From: an uncultured Subdoligranulum sp.
GTDB taxonomy: Bacteria > Bacillota > Clostridia > Oscillospirales > Ruminococcaceae
DNA length: 64,000 bases
Direction of reading: 5' to 3'
Assembly (NCBI GenBank): GCA_904374465.1
Contig: CAJFFY010000011.1
Location: 5,898 to 69,897 of the forward strand
In this document: positions 24,247-32,551 of the stretch, one piece after another
Layout of the letters: each line of letters starts with the position of its first letter
Position numbering within the stretch: position 1 is the stretch's first letter
Notes under the pieces: generated by a model
Told to the model about the DNA's origin: nothing
The model's database searches: none
What the model saw: only the letters and a program-made list of their open reading frames with translations
Translations under genes and position numbers: made by a program

Positions 24247-26175
24247 ATGAATTGGCAGCAAGCCTGCGAACTGCCGTATTATGGCGGGGCGGACCTGGGG
24301 GCAACCTGGGATCGCGAGCATACGGTTTTCAAACTGTGGGCCCCCACGGCGTCCGGGGTGACGGTACAGCTGTTTGCCAGCGGAACCGACGCGGAACCCG
24401 GGGCCGCTATGCAAGGGGAGCATCCCATGCAGCCGGCGGGGGACGGCGTCTGGTCCGTCACGGTGCCGGGGGACCTGAACGGTGTGTACTACGTCTATGT
24501 CCTGCAGTTCCCCGACGGGCACGGTGCCACCGTGGTGGACCCCTACGCCCGGGCGGCAGGAGCCAACGGCCAGCGGGGCATGGTGCTGGATCTGAACAGC
24601 GCCGCACCGGAAGGCTGGCAGCAGGATGCCCGCCCGGACATTCCGCCCCATTTCCGTGCCATCTGGGAGGTGCACGTGGCGGACTTTTCCGCCGACGAGC
24701 ACAGCGGTGTGCCGGAGGCCTGGCGCGGTACCTATCTGGGCTTTGTGCCGGCGGATACCACGCTGGACGGGGACGGGGTGCATCCCACCTGCCTGAACTA
24801 CCTGAAAGCGCTGGGCATCAGCCATGTACAGCTGCAGCCCATTTTTGACTATGCCACCGTGGACGAAACCGCTCCCGGCGGTTACAACTGGGGCTACGAT
24901 CCGCTGAACTACAACGTGCCGGAGGGCTCGTTTTCCACCGATGCCTTCCATGGGGCGGTGCGGGTGCGGGAATGCCGGGCCATGATCCAGGCGCTGCACC
25001 GGGCGGGCCTAGGGGTGGTGATGGATGTGGTTTACAACCATACCTACCACACCGACAGCTGGCTGGAGCGCACGGTGCCCGGCTACTGGAACCGCCGCTG
25101 GAACAACGGGCAGATGACCAATGGTTCGGGCTGCGGCGATGATCTGGCCAGCGAGCGCCCCATGGTGCGCAAATACATTGTGGACTCGGTGCTCTACTGG
25201 GCGCGGGAATATCACATCGACGGCTTCCGGTTTGACCTGATGGCCCTGGAGGACGTGGACACCATGAACGCCATCCGGGCTGCGCTGGACCGGCTGCCCG
25301 GCGGGGAGCGGATCCTGATGTACGGCGAACCCTGGACCGGCGGCGGTACCAACCTGGAGGGCGGGGCCCAGCCCAGCGACAAGCGCGCCCTGGACCGGCT
25401 GAGTGACCGCATCGGCTTTTTCTGTGACGATACCCGGGATGCGGTCAAGGGCAACGTCTTTGACTCTTCCAACGCCGGCTATGTGAACGGGGCGCCCCAG
25501 TGTGGCTACGATGTGCTGCACGCGGTGGGGGCCTGGCGCAGCGGCGCCCGGGGCTTCCGTCCCCGCCTGGCCACCCAGGTGGTGCAGTATGTGTCGGCCC
25601 ACGATAATTTTACCCTCTGGGATAAGCTGGCTGCGGTGGCGCGTCGCGGCGATTACGATGCCGCCGACGGGGAACTGCTGGCCCAGAACCGGATGGCCGC
25701 GGCCATCTGCCTGACCTGTCAGGGCCTGCCCTTCTTCCAGGCGGGGGAGGAGTTCGGCCGCACCAAATACGGCGACCACAACAGCTATCAGGGGCCGTTG
25801 TCTCTCAATCGTCTGGATTGGCGGCGGGCCCATCGGCTGGAGTTTGCGGCGCTGACTGCATTCTACCGGGGCATGCTGGCCATCCGGCGTGCCTACCCGC
25901 GGCTGGCAGGGGCGGCCGGGGAACCGGAACCCTTCCTGCTGGCACTGCCGGGATGGCTCATCGGCTTTGTGCCCGAAACCGAGGGCAACGACCCGGTGGG
26001 GCAGCTGGTGGTGTATTACAACCCCGAACGTACCCGTCAGTGGGCGGCGCTGCCTTCGGGCAGCTGGCGGCGGCTGTGTGACGGCACTCATGCCGGCACC
26101 ACCCCCTTTGGCCCCATCTGCCGGGATGCATTGGAACTGGAACCCCGCAGCGTGACGGTGCTGGTGGCGGAATAA
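24247..26175 (+). CDS. pulA: Type I pullulanase (alpha-1,6-debranching), intracellular
   Basis: The 642-residue glycoside hydrolase (GH13) cuts alpha-1,6 branches of pullulan, glycogen or limit dextrins. A CBM48-like N-terminal domain (about 15-115) leads to the barrel. The type I signature YNWGYDP is at 213-219. Catalytic regions are DVVYNHT (260-266), GFRFDLMA (326-333, nucleophile Asp330), YGEPW with acid Glu361, and VSAHDN. No signal peptide is visible, so it acts on imported oligosaccharides or stored glycogen. ATG 24247 has AAAGGAGA upstream. Confidence 0.95.
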   Translation: MNWQQACELPYYGGADLGATWDREHTVFKLWAPTASGVTVQLFASGTDAEPGAAMQGEHPMQPAGDGVWSVTVPGDLNGVYYVYVLQFPDGHGATVVDPYARAAGANGQRGMVLDLNSAAPEGWQQDARPDIPPHFRAIWEVHVADFSADEHSGVPEAWRGTYLGFVPADTTLDGDGVHPTCLNYLKALGISHVQLQPIFDYATVDETAPGGYNWGYDPLNYNVPEGSFSTDAFHGAVRVRECRAMIQALHRAGLGVVMDVVYNHTYHTDSWLERTVPGYWNRRWNNGQMTNGSGCGDDLASERPMVRKYIVDSVLYWAREYHIDGFRFDLMALEDVDTMNAIRAALDRLPGGERILMYGEPWTGGGTNLEGGAQPSDKRALDRLSDRIGFFCDDTRDAVKGNVFDSSNAGYVNGAPQCGYDVLHAVGAWRSGARGFRPRLATQVVQYVSAHDNFTLWDKLAAVARRGDYDAADGELLAQNRMAAAICLTCQGLPFFQAGEEFGRTKYGDHNSYQGPLSLNRLDWRRAHRLEFAALTAFYRGMLAIRRAYPRLAGAAGEPEPFLLALPGWLIGFVPETEGNDPVGQLVVYYNPERTRQWAALPSGSWRRLCDGTHAGTTPFGPICRDALELEPRSVTVLVAE

Positions 26176-26182
26176 AAGAAAC

Positions 26183-26212
26183 AACAGCGTGCGCCTGCGG
26201 GAGCACGCTGTT
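26183..26212 (+). terminator. Hairpin after the pullulanase gene, without T-run
   Basis: AACAGCGTGC (26183-26192) pairs with GCACGCTGTT (26203-26212). The lack of a T-run and the next gene 22 bases on suggest read-through or mRNA stabilisation. Confidence 0.4.
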
Positions 26213-26233
26213 GCTGCAGGAAAGGAAAAAACT

Positions 26234-27436
26234 ATGGCGGCAGCTGTCCCACTGACCGAGGAACAGATCCGGTACTATCGTCTGGCCGTACATCATCTGG
26301 ACCACCGCTACCCGGCGGCTTGTTTGCAGGAAGCGGCAGGGGTGTGCGGGGTGCAGAATTCTCCCCCCGGGGCCTGGCAGACCGCCATGTTTGCGCGGCT
26401 GACATGCACGCTGACGGAACTGCAGACTGCGCTGGAACAGGAAAAAACGCTGCTTCAGGCATGGAGCTATCGCGGTGCGCCGGTGGTGTTCCCCACGGCG
26501 GAAAGCCCCCGGTTCCTTTCGGCCATGGAAGCGTACCCGGGGGAAGAACCCTGGATCTATACCCGGGGAATCACTCTGGCGCTGGACTACCTGGGCATGG
26601 ACTGGGCAGAAGCCTTCGCACGGGTGGAAGAGGCTTGCACCTACCTGGAAAACCACACCATCCAAAGCAAAGAGGAACTGGACCGGGTGTTGGCCCGACA
26701 GGTAGCCCTTCGGCTTTCCCCGGTGCTGCGGCAGCGATGGGAAGCGCCCTCCCCCTATGGACGGCCCGACCGGCAGACGGTGGGCGGGGCCGTGGTTTCC
26801 TTTGCCTTGCGCCCTTGCTCTTTCCGGGGGCGGGTAGTCTTTGGGACGCGGCAGGGAATCCATCCCACCTTTACTGCCTATACCCGCTGGGTGGGCGGGC
26901 CGGTGCCAGGGGACCCTGCAGTCGGAGAAAAAATGGTCCGGCAATTTTTGCATGCGTATGGGCCTGCTACCCGGGCGGAGCTGACAGAATGGCTGGGATG
27001 CAGCCCGGCCCAGGCAAAGCGTCTGTGGAGCCTTGTGGAAAAGGACCTGGTACCGGTATGCAAGCAGGGCAAACGGGCCTATATGCAGGAGGCGGATCTG
27101 GCAGCCGTGGGCAATGCCCGGCCACCGGCCTGTCCGCTGGTGCTGCTGGGACCTCATGACCCCTACCTGGATGCCCGGGACAGAAGTCTGCTGCTGGCGG
27201 ATCCCATACGGCAGCGGAAGGTATGGCAGACCGTAGCCAACCCGGGGGTGTTGCTCCGGAACGGCCAGGTGGCCGGAATGTGGAAAACCTCTGTCCATGG
27301 TGGCCGGCTGGACGCAACACTGACGCCCTTTGCCCCATTGGACGCGAGCGCTGTGGAGTGGGTGCAGGAACAGACGGCCGACTATGCCCTTTTCAAAGGA
27401 TTGTCACCGGGACATTTTACCCTTACGGAACCATAA
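26234..27436 (+). CDS. Winged-helix DNA-binding protein, YcaQ/AlkZ (HTH_42) family
   Basis: The 400-residue protein resembles YcaQ/AlkZ, which unhook DNA interstrand crosslinks. Repeated winged-helix segments are visible (LTEEQIRYYRL at the start, HAYGPATRAELTEWLG near residue 240), along with the family segment LLGPHDPYLDARDRS near 310. AlkZ proteins carry a QxQ-type catalytic motif near residue 40; here VCGVQNSPPG is the equivalent place but only one Gln is clear, so activity is uncertain. ATG 26234 follows AAAGGAAA. Possibly co-transcribed with the pullulanase. Confidence 0.75.
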   Translation: MAAAVPLTEEQIRYYRLAVHHLDHRYPAACLQEAAGVCGVQNSPPGAWQTAMFARLTCTLTELQTALEQEKTLLQAWSYRGAPVVFPTAESPRFLSAMEAYPGEEPWIYTRGITLALDYLGMDWAEAFARVEEACTYLENHTIQSKEELDRVLARQVALRLSPVLRQRWEAPSPYGRPDRQTVGGAVVSFALRPCSFRGRVVFGTRQGIHPTFTAYTRWVGGPVPGDPAVGEKMVRQFLHAYGPATRAELTEWLGCSPAQAKRLWSLVEKDLVPVCKQGKRAYMQEADLAAVGNARPPACPLVLLGPHDPYLDARDRSLLLADPIRQRKVWQTVANPGVLLRNGQVAGMWKTSVHGGRLDATLTPFAPLDASAVEWVQEQTADYALFKGLSPGHFTLTEP

Positions 27437-27440
27437 AAAG

Positions 27441-27480
27441 AAAGCGGACCGTGGAAACTTCCACGGTCCGCTTTGTTGTA
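27441..27480. terminator. Bidirectional terminator between the AlkZ-like and acyltransferase genes
   Basis: AAAGCGGACCGTGGAA (27441-27456) mirrors TTCCACGGTCCGCTTT (27459-27474), followed by GTTGT. Confidence 0.85.
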
Positions 27481-27488
27481 ATCGCCTG

Positions 27489-28493
27489 TCAGGCGGTGCG
27501 TTTGAGCAACCGGCTCAAGGGGGCAGCCAGGGTCATCAGCAAGGCGGCCAGCGCAAAGCTCACCCCCAAAAACACCGGGAGCCACAGGGCCAGCGGCAGG
27601 TGCAGCCGCCCGGCGGCGGGCAACAGCACCAGCGTCAGCAGCACGTGGTGCACTAAGTACACGCCGTAACTCCAGGCTGCACAGCGGCGCAGCCAACCCC
27701 AGCAGGGCCGGGGCAGGTGCTGCCCCAGGGCATATACCACCCAGAACAGAGCCGCAGAAATGGCCAGCAGCACCGCCAGCCGGGGTACGGCCGGTACCCA
27801 AAGAAGGGGCAGAGCCGCCAGGGCCCACAGGCAGTGGGGCAGCGGCGTGTGGTTCTGCCGGAGCAGGGTGCCGAACCAGATTCCCAGCGCAAAGGCAGGC
27901 AACCGGCCCAGCACGGTGTGCCCGGCTTCCAGTGGGGCCGGGCAGAGGAAAGGCCAGGCCAGCTGCAACAGCAGCAGAACGGCAAACAATGCGACTTTCC
28001 GTCGGGGGCTGTCCATGCACCATAGCAGCAACGGAAACAGCAGGTAGAGCAGCAGAATCACGCCCAGGAACCACTCACCAATCTTATAGAAGGTGGCGGT
28101 CAGGGGGGCCAGGTAGCCGTCCAACCCTGCCAGAGAGAAAATGACCCGCCAGCGGGGAATGTCGGCGTTGTTGCCGTGGAGCACCTCGCCGTAGAAAAAC
28201 AGGACCAGAAAACCCAGCCAGAAGGCCGGATACATGGCGGCAACACGCCCCACCAGATAGGGCCGCAGGCGAAACCGTCCCTGCCATTGCAGACAGAGGG
28301 CGGCACCGGAAAGCAGGAAAAACCAGGCAAGCCCCACTTCCACCCAGTCGGCCATGCCCCGGCCGATGAGGAAGTCGGGCACCGAGAATCCTGCCCGGGC
28401 GGCTTCGATGCAAAAGTGGTAACACAGCACCGGCAGCAGGGCCGCCAGCCGGATCACATCCAGTCCGGGACGATAATGGGCGGGGGTCTTCAA
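27489..28493 (-). CDS. Acyltransferase 3 family membrane protein
   Basis: The product of about 334 residues has ten or so membrane helices and the family start RPGLDVIRLAALLPVLCYHF, with the His thought to take part in acyl transfer. FFLLSGAALCLQWQGR follows, and SYGVYLVHH near the end. Such proteins O-acetylate or succinylate cell-surface sugars or lipids. The start is TTG 28493 with AAAGGAGG ten bases upstream; no in-frame ATG fits. It lies 26 bases after the YihY gene. Confidence 0.82.
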   Translation of the reverse strand: MKTPAHYRPGLDVIRLAALLPVLCYHFCIEAARAGFSVPDFLIGRGMADWVEVGLAWFFLLSGAALCLQWQGRFRLRPYLVGRVAAMYPAFWLGFLVLFFYGEVLHGNNADIPRWRVIFSLAGLDGYLAPLTATFYKIGEWFLGVILLLYLLFPLLLWCMDSPRRKVALFAVLLLLQLAWPFLCPAPLEAGHTVLGRLPAFALGIWFGTLLRQNHTPLPHCLWALAALPLLWVPAVPRLAVLLAISAALFWVVYALGQHLPRPCWGWLRRCAAWSYGVYLVHHVLLTLVLLPAAGRLHLPLALWLPVFLGVSFALAALLMTLAAPLSRLLKRTA

Positions 28494-28519
28494 GAAAAAA
28501 CAGCCTCCTTTACAGCGGC

Positions 28520-29365
28520 TCAGAAATCCCCGCGCAGCAGCGCCGCATTGAGCGCCGCCCCCAGGAACAGCAGGTTGATGATGATGTCCAGCCAGAGAAT
28601 CATCAGGATGATGGCGGTCAGGGAACCGTAAATGTAGGACAGTTTCCAGAAGTGCACAATGTAGAAAGAAAACAGCCGGGAAAACAAAACCCAGCCCACC
28701 GTGGTGAAGATGGTGCCGGGCAACTGGGTGCGGGGAGCACGCCGCCCACCGGGAATGTAGGTGTAGATCAGCAGGATCAGTACAAAAATCACCGGGATGG
28801 CCAGCAGATCGCTGAAGCTGATCCAGTGGCTGAACCATTCCACCAGTCCCCGCCAGTGGGGATTGGCCGACAGCAGCGCACTCAGCGGCCGGAAGATGGA
28901 ACGCAAACCCTGCAACAGCAGAACCACCAGCAGCAGTCCTTCAAACACCACGGTGTACAGGATGGCCAGCAGCCGGTCATACAACTTGAACCGAGCCCCG
29001 GGGGTCAGCCGCTGCAGCCCTTTCTGGATGGCGGTCATGCCGCCCGAAGCCGAGAACAGGGTGGTGACCGCCGCAAAGGAAGCCACAAAGGTGGTGGACT
29101 GGGCGTTCAGCCCATAGAGTACCTCCACCACGGTGTCCTGAATCTCCGGTACCTGGGGCAAAAACTGGCACAACAGATCCGCCACGTCGGCGATGGAATA
29201 GGCGGGCAGGTGGTTGACCACCACCAGCACCCAGATCAGCAGGGGGAAGGAGGCCGTCAGCAAAAAAAGTGTGGCGCATCCGGCAAAAATGGGCATGTTC
29301 TGGCCGAAAAAAGGCCCCAGAACCGCAAAGGCAAAGTCCTTGACCCGTTGCATTTTGGGTTTCAT
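28520..29365 (-). CDS. YihY/BrkB family inner membrane protein
   Basis: The 281-residue protein has six membrane helices and the family pattern: MPIFAGCATLFLLTASFPLLIWVL at the start, a central FSASGGMTAIQKGLQRL segment, YTYIPGGRR, and RLFSFYIVHFWKLSYIYGSL near the end. Once annotated as ribonuclease BN, these are integral membrane proteins of unknown function. It is first in an operon with the acyltransferase and is divergent from the YczE-like gene. Confidence 0.9.
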   Translation of the reverse strand: MKPKMQRVKDFAFAVLGPFFGQNMPIFAGCATLFLLTASFPLLIWVLVVVNHLPAYSIADVADLLCQFLPQVPEIQDTVVEVLYGLNAQSTTFVASFAAVTTLFSASGGMTAIQKGLQRLTPGARFKLYDRLLAILYTVVFEGLLLVVLLLQGLRSIFRPLSALLSANPHWRGLVEWFSHWISFSDLLAIPVIFVLILLIYTYIPGGRRAPRTQLPGTIFTTVGWVLFSRLFSFYIVHFWKLSYIYGSLTAIILMILWLDIIINLLFLGAALNAALLRGDF

Positions 29366-29415
29366 GCGGGGGAGGCCTCCCTTCCGGCTGTGTTGCCAGC
29401 ACGTTGTTTTTTCCC

Positions 29416-29444
29416 ATTATAATATGCATTGAGCAGGAAATCAA
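29416..29444 (-). promoter_or_regulatory. Promoter of the YihY-acyltransferase operon
   Basis: Minus strand: TTGATT (29444-29439), 17 bp, TATAAT (29421-29416). Confidence 0.65.
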
Positions 29445-29476
29445 CGCCAGAGGGCAAAGACTGTGCGTTTTGCCCC

Positions 29477-29505
29477 TTGCCAAATACAAGAAAACAGAAT
29501 ATAGT
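29477..29505 (+). promoter_or_regulatory. Promoter of the YczE-like gene
   Basis: TTGCCA (29477-29482), 17 bp, TATAGT (29500-29505). Nothing else is seen in this divergent intergenic region except a weak hairpin at about 29452-29476. Confidence 0.6.
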
Positions 29506-29570
29506 AACATACAGCAACAATTTTGCGCTTTTTCGGCGCCTTTGCTTTATACAAAGGAGTTTTTTTATTT

Positions 29571-30248
29571 ATGTCTGCACAACAAACGACTACGGGGCGG
29601 CGCATCACACTGCGGGGAGAGCTGGCCCTGACGGTGGCCGTCATCATCAACAGCTTTGCGGTGGCCATGACCGTTTATGCCGGACTGGGCATTTCGCCGG
29701 TATCCAGCTTTCCCTATGCCATCTCCCTGGTGTTTCCCTTCCTGACGCTGGGCACCTGGACCTATCTGTTCCAGGGACTGCTGGTCATCAGTCTGATGGT
29801 GCTGCGCCGCAAATTTGTGCCGTCCTACCTGTTCAGCTTTGTGGTGGGCTTTTTCTTCGGCACATTGCTGGACGTCTTCGGCGCCTGGCTGCCCTGCCTG
29901 CCCTTCACGCTGGGGTGGCGCATCTTCTATTTCGTGCTCAGCTGCCCCATCGTGGGCTTCGGCATCGCCTTGTCCAACCGGTGCAAACTGCCCATCATTC
30001 CCACCGACCTGTTCGCCCGCGACCTGGCCGAAATCATCCGCAAACCCTATCCCCGGGTCAAGACTACCTTTGACCTGACCTGTGTGGCCCTGTCGGTACT
30101 GCTCACCGTGGGGGTGCTCCACGACTTGAAGGGCATCGGCGTGGGCACCGTCATCGGGGCGCTGACCTACGGTCGGCTGGCTGGCTTTTTCGGCAACCTG
30201 CTGGACAAGCGGTTCGACTTTGTTTCGGTACTTTCCCACGAAAAATAA
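29571..30248 (+). CDS. YczE/YyaS-like membrane protein (DUF6198 type)
   Basis: The 225-residue protein has five or six membrane helices and the pattern of the YczE/YyaS/YitT group: VYAGLGISPVSSFPYAIS at the first loop, then SYLFSFVVGFFFGTLLDVF, IALSNRCKLPIIPTDLFAR, and GTVIGALTYGRLAGFF at the end. It is distinct from the YitT at 8121, which has an added C-terminal domain. The transported substrate is unknown. ATG 29571 follows AAAGGAG. Confidence 0.8.
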   Translation: MSAQQTTTGRRITLRGELALTVAVIINSFAVAMTVYAGLGISPVSSFPYAISLVFPFLTLGTWTYLFQGLLVISLMVLRRKFVPSYLFSFVVGFFFGTLLDVFGAWLPCLPFTLGWRIFYFVLSCPIVGFGIALSNRCKLPIIPTDLFARDLAEIIRKPYPRVKTTFDLTCVALSVLLTVGVLHDLKGIGVGTVIGALTYGRLAGFFGNLLDKRFDFVSVLSHEK

Positions 30249-30303
30249 CGGGGCAAATCCGACTTTTTTGGAAACCGGCGGTTAAAAATATATCAAAAAC
30301 ATC

Positions 30304-30332
30304 TTGCGCAAAATCGGGTTTGTGCGTATAAT
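30304..30332 (+). promoter_or_regulatory. Promoter of the pgk-tpiA-gpmI operon
   Basis: TTGCGC (30304-30309), 17 bp, TATAAT (30327-30332); leader of about 65 bases. Confidence 0.75.
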
Positions 30333-30402
30333 AGAGTCAGGCCATTGGGGCATCGTGCCCTGACAAAAACAATTGTAAAACATACCGAGAGGAGCTTTTA
30401 CT

Positions 30403-31611
30403 ATGGGTTTGGGTAAAAAGACCATTGATGATGAAAATTACGCCGGCAAGCGCGTGCTTGTCCGCTGCGACTTCAACGTCCCCATGAAGGACGGTGTCAT
30501 CACCAACGATAACCGTATCAACGCGGCTCTGCCGACCATCAAGAAACTGATCAACGATGGCGCCAAGGTCATCCTGTGCAGCCACCTGGGCAAGCCGAAG
30601 AACGGCCCCGAGGCCAAGTTCAGCCTGGCCCCCGTTGCCGTGCGTCTGAGCGAGAAGCTGGGCCAGCCCGTCCAGTTTGCCGATGACGACGAGGTCGTCG
30701 GTGCCCAGGCCAAGGCCGCTGTCGCCACCATGAACAACGGCGATGTGGTGCTGCTGCAGAACACCCGTTTCCGCAAGGAAGAAACCAAGAATATGCCGGA
30801 GTTCAGCAAGGACCTGGCCAGCCTGGCCGAGGCCTATGTGGATGACGCCTTCGGCTCCTGCCATCGCGCCCATTGCTCCACCGCCGGTGTGACCGAGTTC
30901 ATCAAGGATACCGCCGTGGGCTACCTGATGGAAAAGGAAATCAAGTACCTGGGCAATGCCGTCAACGATCCCGTCCGTCCCTTCACCGCCATCCTGGGCG
31001 GCGCCAAGGTTGCGGACAAGCTCAACGTCATCTCCAACCTGCTGGAAAAGGTCGACACCCTGATCATCGGCGGTGGCATGGCCTACACCTTCCTGAAGGC
31101 TGAGGGCTATGAGATCGGCAAGAGCCTGTGCGATGACTCCAAGATCGACTACTGCAAGGAAATGATGGCCAAGGCCAAGGAGAAGGGCGTCAAGCTGCTG
31201 CTGCCCGTCGACACCGCCTGTGTCACCGACTTCCCCGATCCCATCGATGCACCGGTCGAGACCAAAGTGGTGCCCGTCACCGCCATTCCCGCCGACATGG
31301 AAGGCTGCGACATCGGCCCCGAGACCATGAAGCTCTTCGCTGACGCCGTCAAGGCCAGCAAGACCGTTGTGTGGAACGGACCCATGGGCGTGTTTGAGAA
31401 CCCGACCCTGGCCGAGGGCACCCTGGCGGTTGCCAAGGCCATGGCCGAGAGCGATGCCACCACCGTCATCGGCGGCGGCGACAGCGCGGCTGCTGTGCAG
31501 CAGATGGGTCTGGGCGACAAGATGACCCACATCTCCACCGGCGGCGGTGCCTCTCTCGAGTACCTCGAGGGCAAGGAACTGCCCGGTATCGCCGTTATCC
31601 AGAACGCGTAA
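30403..31611 (+). CDS. pgk: Phosphoglycerate kinase
   Basis: The 402-residue enzyme transfers phosphate from 1,3-bisphosphoglycerate to ADP. It shows the start VLVRCDFNVPMKDG, the substrate loop RFRKEETKN, FGSCHRAHCST, AILGGAKVADK, the nucleotide-site motif VVWNGPMGVFE and the C-terminal STGGGASLEYLEG. Codon use looks strongly biased (GGC, AAG, CTG), as in highly expressed genes. First gene of a glycolytic operon; GAGGAGC before the ATG. Confidence 0.97.
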   Translation: MGLGKKTIDDENYAGKRVLVRCDFNVPMKDGVITNDNRINAALPTIKKLINDGAKVILCSHLGKPKNGPEAKFSLAPVAVRLSEKLGQPVQFADDDEVVGAQAKAAVATMNNGDVVLLQNTRFRKEETKNMPEFSKDLASLAEAYVDDAFGSCHRAHCSTAGVTEFIKDTAVGYLMEKEIKYLGNAVNDPVRPFTAILGGAKVADKLNVISNLLEKVDTLIIGGGMAYTFLKAEGYEIGKSLCDDSKIDYCKEMMAKAKEKGVKLLLPVDTACVTDFPDPIDAPVETKVVPVTAIPADMEGCDIGPETMKLFADAVKASKTVVWNGPMGVFENPTLAEGTLAVAKAMAESDATTVIGGGDSAAAVQQMGLGDKMTHISTGGGASLEYLEGKELPGIAVIQNA

Positions 31612-31619
31612 CAACCGCA

Positions 31620-31651
31620 GGGCGCGGCGGCAAGGCCGCCGCGCCCTTTTT
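31620..31651 (+). terminator. Hairpin with T-run between pgk and tpiA
   Basis: GGGCGCGGCGGC (31620-31631) pairs with GCCGCCGCGCCC (31635-31646), loop AAG, then TTTTT. It is strong enough to lower tpiA-gpmI transcription relative to pgk. Confidence 0.75.
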
Positions 31652-31689
31652 GGGGTTTGCCCCGGAAACATCGGAAGGAGTTTTCAACT

Positions 31690-32460
31690 ATGGATAAACA
31701 GAATCGTAAAGCCATTATCGCCGGCAACTGGAAAATGAACATGACCCCCACCGAGGCCGGTCACCTGATCGATGCCCTGGTTCCCGCTGTGCAGGGTGCC
31801 AACTGTGAAGTGGTCATCTGCGTGCCCTTCACCGACCTGTGCGTGGCGGTGGCCAAGTGCAGCGGCACCAACATCCATGTGGGTGCCGAGAACGTCCACT
31901 TTGAAAAGTCCGGTGCCTTCACCGGCGAGATCTCTGCCGACATGCTCACCGACCTGGGCGTGGAGTATGTGGTGATCGGCCACAGCGAGCGCCGTCAGTA
32001 CTTCGCCGAGACCGACGAGACCGTCAACAAGCGTGCCCGTGCGGCGCTGGCCGGTGGTCTGAAGCCCATCATCTGCGTGGGCGAGAGCCTGGCCCAGCGT
32101 GAGCAGGGTGTCACCGAGGAACTGGTCCGCATGCAGGTGAAGATCGCTCTGAACGGTGTCACCGCCGAGGAGCTGAAGAATGTGGTCATCGCCTACGAGC
32201 CCATCTGGGCCATCGGCACCGGCAAGACTGCCACCGCCGACCAGGCACAGGAAGTCTGCGCTGCCATCCGCAAGGTGGTGGGCGAGCTGTACGGTGAGGA
32301 CGCTGCCAAAGCGCTGACCGTCCAGTACGGCGGCAGCATGAACGCCAAGAACGCGGAGGAGCTGCTCAGCAAGCCCGACGTGGACGGTGGCCTCATTGGT
32401 GGTGCCTCCCTCAAGGCGGACCAGTTCGCCATCATCGTGGACGCTGCCAGCAAAGGCTGA
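31690..32460 (+). CDS. tpiA: Triosephosphate isomerase
   Basis: The 256-residue enzyme interconverts dihydroxyacetone phosphate and glyceraldehyde 3-phosphate. Catalytic Lys15 lies in AGNWKMN, His in VIGHSERR, and Glu in AYEPIWAIGTG, with the phosphate-binding YGGSM near the end. ATG 31690 is preceded by GGAAGGAG. It sits between pgk and gpmI, after a partial terminator. Confidence 0.97.
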   Translation: MDKQNRKAIIAGNWKMNMTPTEAGHLIDALVPAVQGANCEVVICVPFTDLCVAVAKCSGTNIHVGAENVHFEKSGAFTGEISADMLTDLGVEYVVIGHSERRQYFAETDETVNKRARAALAGGLKPIICVGESLAQREQGVTEELVRMQVKIALNGVTAEELKNVVIAYEPIWAIGTGKTATADQAQEVCAAIRKVVGELYGEDAAKALTVQYGGSMNAKNAEELLSKPDVDGGLIGGASLKADQFAIIVDAASKG

Positions 32461-32551
32461 TCTGGCAAAAAAGTGGAGCGCACCGGCGACCCCTTCGGGG
32501 GCTGCCGGGCCCTCTTTTCTCACTTCAAAATTCTAAGGAGAACACACTCTT

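Noticed and set aside
32461..32551. Possible small RNA or attenuator between tpiA and gpmI
   Set aside because: Only weak pairing and no T-run after it; looks like an ordinary intergenic leader.
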